Shown here piece by piece: positions 9,957 through 21,540 of a DNA stretch of 64,000 nucleotides. Position 1 is the first letter of the stretch. Every line of letters starts with the position of its first letter. The notes under the pieces were generated by a model. It worked only from the letters and a program-made list of their open reading frames with translations, was not told the origin of the DNA and searched no databases. The DNA is from Brachypodius melanocephalos (Eukaryota > Chordata > Aves > Passeriformes > Pycnonotidae), in NCBI GenBank assembly GCA_013398615.1, contig VZSR01003807.1, forward strand, positions 40,075,517 to 40,139,516, given 5' to 3'. The position numbers were made by a program, and so were the translations under genes.

Positions 9957-12553
9957 GTTCGAAGCGTCATTTAGCTGTAACGGAATAGCCGGGCTGTGTG
10001 TCCTGACCGGCTCCTTAAGATTACATCTCCCCTCTATCTTTTGCTCCGAGGGATCCTTCGTAAGCCGATCCCATATCTGCAGTGTGCCTAAGGCTGCTAA
10101 AAGCAGCTTCTTCTCTGAGCTGCCCGGTTCTTGGATTATAGTAATGCAAACACACTAAGCAGAACAGTTCGGCCTCTCGGTTTGCATTCTCGGTGTATGC
10201 AATAATTTGTGTTCTTTGCAGTTGTATGGTTTTTGTGATGCTCATAATGTATTCAATATCATGCTTATTATATTTTCAAGATTGATAGCACACTATAAAA
10301 ATCAGACATGTATTTATGCCTTATTAATTTGATAAGTTGCTAATCATTTGATTGCCATAGACATCACACATGATAGACGTCTAATAATAAGATACCTACA
10401 CTGGCCTTTCATTGAATTTATCTCATTCTTCTTTATTAATGTACATCTTAAGTATCTCGTCTCATCTAATCTAGTGATAACAGGCTCACTCTACACTCAA
10501 CAAAAAGATTTCAACAAGGAAATTTAGTCCAAACACCTTTTTTAGAATATAACAGATGATCCTATGGAGGTCCCTGTGTTTCTCTACTAAATAAAGAGGA
10601 ATTCTAATTCTTAGCTAAGGGTAAGTGAGATGATTTTTTTGGCATTGCCTTACTCCTCCTTGCATATACACATTTTTGGTGGGTTTGTTGGGTTGATGGT
10701 CTTGCATTCCACCAAATCTAGTGAAAATGTAAAGAAACAGTACAAGTTGCACAAATGTGCTCTGCATCTGGCTTCACTTGAGTGACATAGAGGTAGATTA
10801 TTTTATTAGCAGGAGTTTTGATGGGTGTTAAACAAGAGGAAAGCTGTATTCTTCTAGTAAGTGAATAATGCCATAAAGAGCTGTCATTTAATTTCTGTAG
10901 CTGTCACAAGAAATCTTGATACTATATAGATTCCTGGCAAAAGCAAAATAAATAGAAGAAAGAAGATGAGATAGATCTTGGCGAAGGAGTGGGGGGGACC
11001 AAACAAGAGAAAAAGAGTCAAAGAAAGGCTGTAATACTCATAGAATATCAGTTTGGATAATGGTATTGCATATCTAAATGTAGCAAAGGTACAGGTGAGT
11101 CCTGAAGAAATTTTCAGATGTTGGTAAAATCTTTATGCCACACTATGGTGTTTTCTGCAATAGATATAAGAGAGAGGGCTTCCTCTTGAACATTTGGCAG
11201 CTACCACCCCATCCTCTCAATTTGGCACTTGAGGTTTAATGTCTGAAGCCTATGAAGGAAGGGCTTATCTAAAAGAAAAAAAAATGGTAGGTCTTTGGTT
11301 GCAACTATTAACAGACATTCAGTGTATTTGATTTCAGGTGGAAAGTGCATTTGGAGAAAGTTTTGGTTTTGGTGTCTTTTTCATGGACACCACCTACTGA
11401 GAGTACCTGGACTATTCCTGACTCCCAATGCATTGCTACAACCTATGGATGTCCATGAGAAGAAGCCAACAAACATTCCAGATGGCAGAGTCACCTCAAC
11501 AACTAAGTTATTCTGAAAGCAATGAGTAAGTAACAACTACTAAGATTTTGAGCAGCAGAAATAATCACCAGATACCTTATATTCCCAGTCCTCCTACATG
11601 TTGTATCCATGACATACTACCTAGTTGTCACTACTGATTACTTTGATTTGAGATTTATGTGCATTTTTTGTTGTTGTATTTGTGTATCAGTGGATCTCAT
11701 CCCATAGCATTTCTTCAGTTTCAGATTGGATGCATTTTTTGTGACTGGATTTGGAAAGTAAACTTTTTTCCTATATTGATGGGCATATTCAATCAATAAA
11801 ATAGTGAAAACCATTGCTCTTTCAGGCCTCTTTGTGTTGTCTGATTCCAGTTTCTGCTGGAGGTCTATAAAATGCACAGTTTTTCATGCACACAAAATAC
11901 TGATATAGAAACTGGCTAATCAACAGATTTCAAAAAGGAGGTGTCAATAAGAAGTGTTCAAGCTGTTCATGTCAGAAAGGATACCTCAGGGATTGGCTGT
12001 GACAGTGATGTGCATATTATATCGGGTGATTTTAAATTTTTGCTGATTAACTTGATACAAAGATGGTGTTAAGGCTGCAGGCAAACGACTAGGGCTCTTG
12101 ACTAGGGCCTGGGGATGGAGGTTAGGCTGACTGAGGGGAGGTGGAAATATAGAGAATGTAATGAGAAATTGCTCAGCATAATGTTGTAAGCAGCTGATGA
12201 AAGCTACAGATCAAACTCTGAAAGTTGGCTGGATCTCACTTGTTGCTGTGGAGGAGTTATGTGAAGGACAGCCAAACTTCACAGGTATTTGAAGTGGGAT
12301 ATTTTGAAAAGGTCATCTTTCATGTAGCAGGATCATGCACCACGAAGAGCACCTACATATGCACATCAAGAATACCACCACCACAGAAGTATGAGATCAC
12401 TTGGGTGATGGTGCCAGCCATACCAGATGTGAATGTAAATTTATCAAAACTGGGACCAGTGGAGAAAAAGGAATTAGTGGTACGTTCTGTATGGAGGAGA
12501 CTGAGACAGAGAAAAGCAGGTGCAATACTCAGTCGTGTCCCTAAGTGCCATAT
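9957..12553. other. Intergenic sequence, TTK side
   Basis: AT-rich sequence without a recognised gene or repeat up to the LTR at 12554. A 138-codon plus-strand open frame (12225-12641) runs into the LTR; it resembles no family I know and is treated under findings. Confidence 0.6.
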
Positions 12554-13121
12554 TGTCCTCATTTTGGCTGGGATAGAGTTAATTCTTTTCCTTATAGCTG
12601 GTAAGGTGCTGTGTTTTGGATTTAGTAGGAGAATCATGTAGACAGCACCCTGATGTTTTGTTTGCTGCTCAGTAGTGCTTACTGTAAGTAAAGGTCTTTT
12701 CAGTTTCTCATACTCTGCCAGTAAGGAGTGGCACAAAAAGCTGGGAGGGAGCATGAGCAGGACAGCTGAGCTGAACTGGCCAAAGGGATATCCCATATCT
12801 GAGAACATCACGCCCTGTATATAAACGGGGAGGAGTTGACTGGAAGGGCTTCATCTCTGCTCAGACACAAGACAGGCATTGGTCAGCAGGTGGTGAGCAA
12901 TTGTATTGTGCATCACTTTGTTCTCTTAGATTTTATTTCTCTATGGTTTATTTTTGTCTCATTTTTTGCATTACAACTATATTTTTATTTTATTTTACTT
13001 AAATTATTAAACTGTACATATCTCAACCTATGAGTTTTACCTTTTTTTTCCTGATTCTCCTTCTCATACAACCAGTGATGGGGTGGGGAGCAGTGAGGGA
13101 TGCTCTGGTTAAACCATAACA
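12554..13121 (+). mobile_element. Endogenous retrovirus LTR
   Basis: A 568-bp block starting TG and ending CA (TGTCCTCATT ... CCATAACA). It has a TATA-like box in 'tgtatataaacg' at about 12817-12828 and an AT-rich R/U5 region with AATAAA-like sequence near 12990-13020, as in a retroviral promoter/terminator. I recognise the opening as a common avian ERV LTR. It is followed by a primer-binding-site-like sequence and decayed retroviral coding segments, so it is the 5' LTR. No matching 3' LTR is visible. Confidence 0.8.
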
Positions 13122-13139
13122 GTCCTTAACAGTTCTTTT

Positions 13140-13157
13140 TGGCTCCCAATATGAGGC
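13140..13157 (+). other. Degenerate retroviral primer binding site (tRNA-Lys type)
   Basis: TGGCTCCCAATATGAGGC lies 18 bp past the LTR end. It differs at four of 18 positions from the sequence complementary to the 3' end of tRNA-Lys(1,2), and three of the four are G/A or C/T changes typical of decay. The spacer is longer than the usual few bases. Confidence 0.5.
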
Positions 13158-13599
13158 ATGATGTCTTGAGATAATGACAATGTATTAGACCAACTTTATT
13201 AGTAAATGAATGTATTAGAATGACTCGAATGTATTAGAACAACTTTATTATAAGCATTTGCTATATTAGTTTAACAGTCACTGGGCACAATGTTGATTTA
13301 TTTACTCTCAAAGTTGGCATGCTTGTTCTTTTGATTGTGCTATGTCATACCTTACTTGCAGTATCTCACCCATGGGAACTGGGCTAAAGTTAAAAGCGTG
13401 TTGGTGGGCTTTCAGTATAGCTTCCTTGGAGAAGGAGGAAATTAAGCAGCTGTCTACCTTGCTGTACTTTGTAACACTGGGTTATGGTATGAGAGAATTG
13501 CTGGTCGTGAAACAAATCTAGTATTTGTACTCAGCATCGCTGTCACCACTGTACCTTGGGAGCCATCTGTTGGAAACTATTAATAATGATAACTTTTTT

Positions 13600-14850
13600 A
13601 CCCACCAAGCTCTGTTCATCACTATTCAGTATTCTGCAGGGAAGAAAAAGTCTCTGGATTGGAGAACAGAACAGGCACTGTGATTACTCCAGCCCTGGGG
13701 ACAGATAGCACAGCTAATTCAACTCCCTTGGCCGGCACTGCAGCTGAACTTGAGAACCAACCTGTGCTAGTGTCAGCTGCTCCTGTACACAAGAAGAAAT
13801 GGACATGAAAGCTCACTTAGTAATGGACAAAGCTGGGTTACCAAAAGAACGGGAGGAACAAGTAGAACAAGAGGTAACCCCTTGATCCCTATCCGTGGTG
13901 ATCTGCAGGATGTGTGAAAAGATTTCAGCCATCATCCAGATGATCACATTGTCCCTTGGCTGCTTCAGTGCTGGGATAATGGATCTAGTAGCCTGGAGTT
14001 AGAAGGTAAGGAAGTCAAGCAGCTGGGATCACTTTCTAGGTAAAGGGAGTATTGATAAGGCAGATGGAAAGGGGAACACAAGTCCTCAGCCTGTGGTGGA
14101 GGTCATTCCTGTCAGGCTGGAAGGAAAGGAATCCTTCAAGAAAGACAAGTGGACCCCATGAAGACAAGTATCCAGTACCTTCAGGAACTAGCCATGCCAG
14201 AGATGATTTATTCTGACCCAAACAATTTGCAGTCACCCACAGATCAAGATGAAATCTAATGTACATGCCCCATGTGGCAGAAATTTGTACGGAATGCACT
14301 GTCTGTATATGCCACCTCATTGGCAGTAATTATCTGGAAAGACAGAGAGGAACTGATGATGTATTAAGTGGCTCACCAACTCCAGAAACATGAAGAAAAT
14401 CTTTGTTCGTCCATATGAACTTGTATCTTGGCTGTAGAAAACCTGTCCAAAAGTGGGAAAAGCTGTTCCAGGAGTTCCAGTAACAAAAAGAGGATAGGTT
14501 GTATTCCTCACCTGTATAGACCAGTATCTCAGCTATTAGCTGTGAGCATTCTTTTGCTCAAGAGGGAGAGTATAGAGGGTGTGCACCACAAAATATGCTG
14601 TGGTTTTACCTGCTGGACCACAAAGAAGACGTGAGGAAATGGGATGGAAAATCTACCTTGACTCTAGAAGCATGGGTACATGGGTTGCAAAGAAAAGCAA
14701 CCACAAATGGGGGTTCTTCCAGGAAAATTGCTGCTGCAGTCTTCAGTAGGCAGTTCGCCAGTCAGAGTGGAAGGGTTCTGATCCTGTGGAAATTAATTCT
14801 GATTTTACAAGTCAGTAGAGATGTCTATGATCAGTACTAGAAGGGCCCTG
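13600..14850 (+). pseudogene. Decayed retroviral gag-like region
   Basis: Between the primer-binding-like site and the pol-like segment, the plus strand carries short fragments in shifting frames (for example 14428-14634 and 14595-14840) whose order and content look like a gag region of an avian endogenous retrovirus. Stop codons and frameshifts interrupt every frame, including near 13807, 14260 and 14840, so no product can be made. Minus-strand open frames here are shadows. The family assignment rests on pattern recognition without alignment. No zinc-knuckle Cys-His box is clearly preserved. Confidence 0.55.
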
Positions 14851-15049
14851 CCTGCAAACAGGTGAAAGAAAGGGACAGCCTGGTTTACTGGACTGTGTGG
14901 ATCCCAGTGGCCTGGTACATCAGATCCACAGGCTCTAGTAAATACCAGTGCACAGTGTACACTATTAACATCAGATTACAAAGAGGTAGAATCCACCTGT
15001 GTTTCTGGAGTAATGGGAGATCACAGGATCTGTCTGTGTTGAAGTTTGA

Positions 15050-15762
15050 ATTAAGTCTGAGAATGAGTGGCAAAAACCCCCCTCTGTGACTGGCCCAGAG
15101 GCTCTATGCTTCTGCCCTGTAGATACCTCTGGAGAGGGTGTTTCAAAGACCTAAAAGAATGTTGGTGGGTTGTCAGTACAGCTGCCTTGGAGAAGGAGGA
15201 AATTAAGCAGTTGTTTACCTTGCCAGGTTTCTCAGAAGACCTTTCTGTTGTGACACTGTTGAAGACTGAAGAGCAGCAGGTGCTGATTCCTACCACTGCA
15301 GTGTATTGGCAGTGTATTATCACATCAGCTGAGACTCCCTGATTCCCATCCATGAGCTGATTCATAAACTGGAGATTCATAGAGGAGTGATCAATGGGAC
15401 TCATCCTTTAATAGTCCCATATGGACAGTGTGAAAGTCTAACAGAGAAAGGAGACAAACAATAGACTATCGATGCCTGAATGAAGTCATGCGACCACTCG
15501 GTGCTGCCATGCTGGACATGCTGGAACTTCAACACAAGCTGCAGTCAAAGGCAGCCAACAAGCATATGTCACAGTTGACATTGCTAAGGTGTTTTTCTGT
15601 CTTTTGGCAGCAGAGTGTAGGACACTGCTCAGGGGGCATCCAGTACACGGGATCGACTGTCCTGGGAGCGGAAACATAGCCCTACCATCTGCCATAGAGT
15701 GATTTAGACTGCCCTGGAACTCCAGAACACCTGTAGTACATGGATGATAAATAATTGAAATT
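15050..15762 (+). pseudogene. Decayed retroviral pol (reverse transcriptase) fragment
   Basis: The segment at about 15460-15750 reads as the palm region of a retroviral reverse transcriptase, split over several frames, and ends with the catalytic motif YMDD at about 15736-15747 followed shortly by a stop. Fragments at 15067-15342 and 15488-15679 are open but short. RNase H, integrase and env are absent: CR1 sequence starts immediately after, so the 3' half of the provirus is lost. The element is dead. Confidence 0.7.
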
Positions 15763-15764
15763 AT

Positions 15765-16052
15765 TGCAAGGGGGTTGGTAACCACCTCTGGCAGCTCCCT
15801 CAATATCCTTTTGTGGACCCCATCTGGCCCTATAGACTTGTGTGTGTCTGTTTGGTGTAGCAGGTTGCTGTTTCCCCTTGGATTACAGGGGCTTCATTCT
15901 GCTTCTGGTCCCTGTGTTCCATCTCAGGTCACTGGATACCAAGAAAACAACTGGTTTTACTATTGCAGACTGAGGCAAAGGAGTCATTTAGTACCTCAGG
16001 CTTTTCCTTACCCCTTGTCACTGTGTCCCCCCTGCATCTAGTAAAGAATGGA
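15765..16052 (-). mobile_element. Outer CR1 LINE, first part (interrupted)
   Basis: Minus-oriented CR1 ORF2-region sequence. It stops at about 16052 and resumes at about 16275 on the far side of another CR1. Diverged, no intact frame. Confidence 0.7.
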
Positions 16053-16274
16053 AAACATGAGGAAGAGCTACTTCACTTTGTGGGTGACCACCATTGGAAC
16101 ACACTGCCCAGAGAGGTTGTGGATTCTCCTTCACTAGAGATACTCAGGACCCATCTGGATCCAATCCTGTGCAAAGTGCTCTAGGATGACCCTTCTTGAG
16201 CTGAGAGGTTGGACCAGATGATCCACTGTGCTTTCTTCCAAGTTTGTTCATTCTGTGAGATTCTTTGAGATTCT
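16053..16274 (+). mobile_element. Inner CR1 LINE 3' end nested in an older CR1
   Basis: A short plus-oriented CR1 3' end containing the segment 'gagaggttgtggattctcc' and ending in the characteristic short 3' repeats ('attctgtgag', 'attctttgag'). It splits a minus-oriented CR1 copy, so it is the younger insertion. Confidence 0.75.
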
Positions 16275-16640
16275 CCTTAGCCCTCCTTTTGTTGGTATAT
16301 TTATAGAAACATTTTTTATTGTCTTTTGTGTCAGTGGGCAGATTAAGTTCTAATTGGGCTTTGGCTTTCTAATTTTCTAATTTTCTCCCTTCATTGCCCT
16401 GTGACATCCCTGTAGTCTTTCCAAGCTGCCTGCTCCTTCTTTCGAAGGTGATCCACTCTCTTTTTTACCCTGAGTTCCAGCCAAAGCTCTCTGCTCTGCC
16501 AGGCCAGATTTCCCTGCTGGCTCATCTTTTGGCACATGGGAATGGCCTGCTCCTACGCCTATAAGAGTTCCTCCTTGAAGAATGTCCAACCATCCTGGAC
16601 TCCTTTGCCCTCAGGACGTCTCTCAGGGGATTCTGTAAAC
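16275..16640 (-). mobile_element. Outer CR1 LINE, second part
   Basis: Continuation of the minus-oriented CR1 at 15765-16052. The stretch around 16340-16600 has the typical antisense text of the CR1 ORF2 region. The end near 16640 is approximate. Confidence 0.75.
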
Positions 16641-19600
16641 CAGGTTAACACTGAGTACAACAAACAAGATGATTGCTCACCTGCCCATTAGATAATTAGT
16701 AATCTGCCATGGACAACTTTTCAGCTGGAGTTCTTCTGTGTTTTGTTCTGTAATCTGGCCAGTATAATGCATGCATGAGGCCACACAGGAAATCCGTGAT
16801 GATATGAGAGTTGTGGTACCTCCAGTAGGAGGATAATACCCAGCTGTACACACTGATTTCATCAGATCCAGCAGGTGCTGTTCAGCAGCTTATTTCATTT
16901 ATGACCAAAATGAGTTACAGATTTATGTGGGCTGGAAATAACTAGAAAAGAACAGAATTGAGAAATCATAAAATGTTGCTTGTGCAGGTTCACAGCTTTA
17001 GGTCACACCGGATCCATAGGTTCTGTTGAACATCCATGTAAAAAGAACAGAAGTAAAAAATTATATACATATATATATATATATATGTATATATCTGTCA
17101 GAAACTTCCTTTCAAGTGTCCATTTTATAGAAGCTAAGCATGGCACAGTTCCCATGTTTACTGCAGCACACTTTATGTTAGTGCATTCTTGAATATTTCT
17201 AAAAATGTCAGATAATATATATTAACTGCAATAAAACCTATCAAACTTGTTACACTGTGTGCTATTCAGTTCCTTGGTGAAATTTTAAATCTGAGGTTTG
17301 ATCTTTAAAACTGTAAATAATGCTAACTACTATTTCTGAGATTAAAGCTTTGGCAAAAGTGGTCAGTTTAGGCCAATTAGTCAGATAGCCACAAGTTATA
17401 ATCTTTCCTGCCTACATTCTGGTCCTGCGGGACATGAAAGAAGTCCAGTTCAGAAAAGACACAACTGTGCAGGGACAGTCCTCTGACACTTGACTGGAAA
17501 GCAGCATGTGCTAGTTTGTTCAGAGTTCTTCTGCACAGCCCTTAGGCTGCATGTGATTCCTATGTGACTACTTAAGCACGGCCAGAGAAACTTGAATCTG
17601 TTTTTGCCACTCCCTAAAGAGTGAGAAAGCCCTGAGAGACTCCCATTTACTTTTTAACGAAAACAAGAGGTGTAGGCAGAGGAGTATAATCAGTGAATGC
17701 AACCCAGTTTAAGAAACCTGAGACCTGAGTTTGTTCAACATCTATTCTTAACATCTTCCCTCATAAATTCTTCACTTGAGACTAAGCTATTGTTAGGTTT
17801 TGGAGAAAATACTTAGACTGCCAAAAAGAACCAAGTAAAAGTAGTTTTACCTGGGCAGCTCAAAGTAGTAAATTTAGGGATGTGCCCTGGTGAAAGATGC
17901 ATTTGTGTGCAATACTAGATCAGAGCTTAAAGTTATTACAACATGTCACCATTGTTCACTGCATCATTAGAGTGTTTCAGAGAAGAGGTAGCCATAACGC
18001 AATAATGTGTATCAGTCATTTTAACATGTATCTTTCCAAAGAGGTGTAACAGACATGTGAATAGCAATCACCATTGTAGCTATAATGGGACATACAGGTA
18101 TGGTATCAGACACTTTTTGTTTCACTGCCTGAAAAAGGGACTAATAGCAAACCACGTTGTTTACTGCCAGATCGTAAGATCCTGCTGAGAAAATAGGATA
18201 CAAATTTGTTTGTTGTAATTCATGAGTCCATGTAACCATGTGGGGTCTTTAGGTATATAGCTCTTTATAGGAGAGCTATAAACTGTTTGCCATGGTGCTC
18301 CACAGACTGTTAACTGCTGATACCATTGCAACTGTTAAAAGTCTCCTTTACCACAAACAGTGAAAGCAAGAAAAGATACTGCATATAATTGTGGATTTGG
18401 TTATTATATAACATTGTAATGTTAATATCTAGATTTCAGTTATCTAAATTGTGCTGTTAACCAGAAGGACATGAAGTGACTTTGAAATATTTAACCAAGA
18501 AGCCACTTCTTATGAGACTTACCAGGTTTTATATGCAGCTTCTATTAGCCTGTGTACCTGTGATATTTAGTAACAGAAAAAAAAATTAAAAACCAACAAG
18601 AACAACAACAGAAGGGTTAATTTTCCAAAAACCATCTGCTGGGGGGGAAAAAAGAATAGAATTTAGAGAATTAGACAGATGGAATGTGTTTGAGGATAAC
18701 TACCTCCAAGAAGGCAGAATCAAGGTCCAAGAAGCTTAGACAGGGTCTTCAGAGAATAAATCCAACATATAGTAACATTTGCCCTGCCCCTCAGGCATAA
18801 TTATGATGCTGTTTCTATACTACCTCTTACTTGCCAGCTACTTCTTTTCCCAGCATCCCTTTTAGACAATTTTATAAAAACTAAGCTGACAAAAAGCTAA
18901 TAAGGGAAAGCGTTTTCTTTACAAGTCTTCCACTGTCTTACTAACATACAGCTAAGGCTTAGAGCGTGGGTATTTTCTTCTTCATCATCTGTGAAAAATG
19001 ATGATCATAGTAAAGGATTTCTAATCATCTCAATGCCTCATGTGGAAGGTACTATTATAAGTATGTAAATTGAGTTACTCTTATTATTGCATATATGAAA
19101 ATATATTTGTTCTGGAACCAAGTGTCCCCTCATAACTAGAAGAAGTAGGGTTCAAAATGTATTTAAATACTCAATCATTAATACTCCACCCTCTGAATTA
19201 TCAATGCATCCAAACAATGTATCATTAAGCCACAGAGATTGCATTTATGACCTATTAATTAAACCTTTACTAATGGCCTTAAGACGGAAGTAAATAAAAT
19301 ATTAGAGAAATTGATAAGTGAATTAGAGGAGTTGGAATAGAAGTAACATATAGCAACCTTAGAAGAATAAAAAATTAAACAACATCATAAAATGATAAAA
19401 AGACCCCTCTAAGCATTCAAAAAGAACGACTAAGTGAGCAATCAATAATGCTGCAAGGTGATGTTACACAAGGACTTAAGTCTGTCATAACTGCCCCCCA
19501 AAGCAATGGCATTTTGAACTCTGAAAAAGTTCTCATGAATCTTGTTTTTCACCTCTTACCTGATTTCTCCCTTTCCTCTTGGAGATCTCTACTTTCATAA

Positions 19601-21129
19601 TGCAGATAAAGAATCCGAAGTACTTCTTTAATCCTTTTGAAAGTGGGATGCTCCACTGAAGCTGTGCAGCTCAAATGCACGTTCCTTTTGATGCACTCTG
19701 CTACAAGGAAAGTAGCCTGAGGCCATGGGATGAATGGAGTATCTCAGACTGGCTCACCCCTTTTCTCAGCAGCATGATCAAAACATTCAAGGCCAATTAC
19801 TGTCAAAATCATCTCCTAACCCTGGAAATGGATAAATTATTTTCTGACTTGAAAGTTTTCACTGTTTCTGCTGATAATAATGAGAAAACAACGCCAAAGC
19901 TAACAACATGCAGTATTTCACATTTGCCTCACATTTAGCTTTAGTGGAAGACTCCAGTGGCACAAAGCACTCATCTGCTAATTTCAGCAGGAGATTCTCC
20001 TGTGTTAGATGAACCATGAGTGTGCACAAACCAACAAGTTAATGATCTGCTAACAAAGAAGCTTGTCAAAACTTTTGTTGCCAGAATTAGGAGATCAGAT
20101 TCAGATTTTCTGATCTTTTTTTTTAGCAGCCCTGGACAGACTGCATCAAAAGCATCGTGGTGGGTCCTGATTACCACCTTGTGACAAAATTATTGTTATT
20201 ACAAAGGTATTTTCAATTTGGAAAGAGTTTAGGATAAATGCAGGCATTTAGTAAAAAAAATTACATAGGAACAAAATTGAATTAATTTATGTGTGAAGAC
20301 AGACATGGAATAGGAAACTATCGTGCCATAACATTGAGTTGGACCGATATTTAAAATGACAGCAGATTCTAGTGCCATAGTGATAGGTCAGCTTTGTGTT
20401 GCATCATGTTGGTGTTAATTTGAGCACTCTGGATGTACATTGTAATTACTGTCCATCAGTACTGTTGAGAAAGATAAGCCTGTTGTTTCCAATCATATAG
20501 GAAATAGGCATTAATCAGATTTTGCCAGGGAGGAAGATAGGACATGAGATGCAAAGTGTCTCAGAAAAAATACCTGCTTGTGGCTACTGCTTAAGATGAA
20601 GTTACAGAGGTAGTTTTTAAATTACCAGTACAGTCAAATAATCTCATTGAACTGTTCTCTTTTATTGGTTCTGCTGGGAGATTATTTTCCTCAATTTATT
20701 TCCTTCAAAATAGTCAGAGTTCCCTTTGGTTGAATTTTGTGGTTTTATTTTTAATATTTTAAAAAAATATTTTCTCTGCAAGTTTTTAAGTGTGATAAAT
20801 TTTAAATTAAGGCTTATTTTCTATTTAATTAAAACATAAAACTTCAGTCAACTGAAGATAATCATTTAAGACAACTGAGTGATTCTTTGGCTATTTTTGG
20901 GCTATGTTCCAGTAAATAGAAATAAAAAACTTTTTTTTTTTTTCATAATATGTAACCAGTGAAGAATGGTAAAATTTTAAATATGAGGGATTGTTTCCAT
21001 TGCTAGAATTAAAAATAGTTATTAAACTTCAGCAAAAGAGAAGCAAACTGGAATTTTAGGATAGATTCCACATGGATTTAAATGCTGTTTCTGTGAAGCA
21101 TAAAGGAAAAACATGACACTGAAGGAAAA
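16641..21129. other. Intergenic AT-rich sequence
   Basis: About 4.5 kb without a recognisable gene or element. Includes an (AT)n tract at about 17065-17095 and A/T runs such as 20931-20943. Short open frames are chance. Confidence 0.6.
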
Positions 21130-21540
21130 GGACATAGAAACATAGATTGTTTAGGTTAGAAAAGACCTTTAGGATCACAGAATCCAACCATTAACCCAGT
21201 ATTGCCAAGTCCACCACTAAATCATCTCCCTAAATGCCACATCACATTTCAAATACCTCCAGGGATGGTGACTCAACCACTTCCCCTGCAGTCTATTCCA
21301 ATGCCTGACCACCCTTTGAGGGAAGAAATTTTCTGTAATATCCAATATAAACCTCCTCTGGCACAACTTGATACGGTTTCTTATTGTCTTCTGCTTGTTA
21401 AATGGCACAAGAGACTGAATGTAAAGTAAGAGAAGGAACTGGAGGTTATTCTCCTCTCTTATGGGAGATATGGGTGGTCTTCTCTGTGATGCTCCAGGAG
21501 ATGCCCATTTCAGTCCCTTTCTTCAATCTCTCCCTTCTTT
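21130..21540 (-). mobile_element. CR1 LINE 3' region, minus oriented
   Basis: Begins on the plus strand with the antisense of a CR1 3' end ('acatagaaacatagattg', 'ggttagaaaagacc') and continues through the usual 3' UTR text. The open frames at 21202-21429 and 21217-21408 fall inside it and are not genes. The far boundary is uncertain (21440-21550). Confidence 0.75.

Noticed and set aside
14036..15803. Minus-strand frames of 94-117 codons in the provirus
   Set aside because: Retroviral similarity is on the plus strand; these are antisense shadows.
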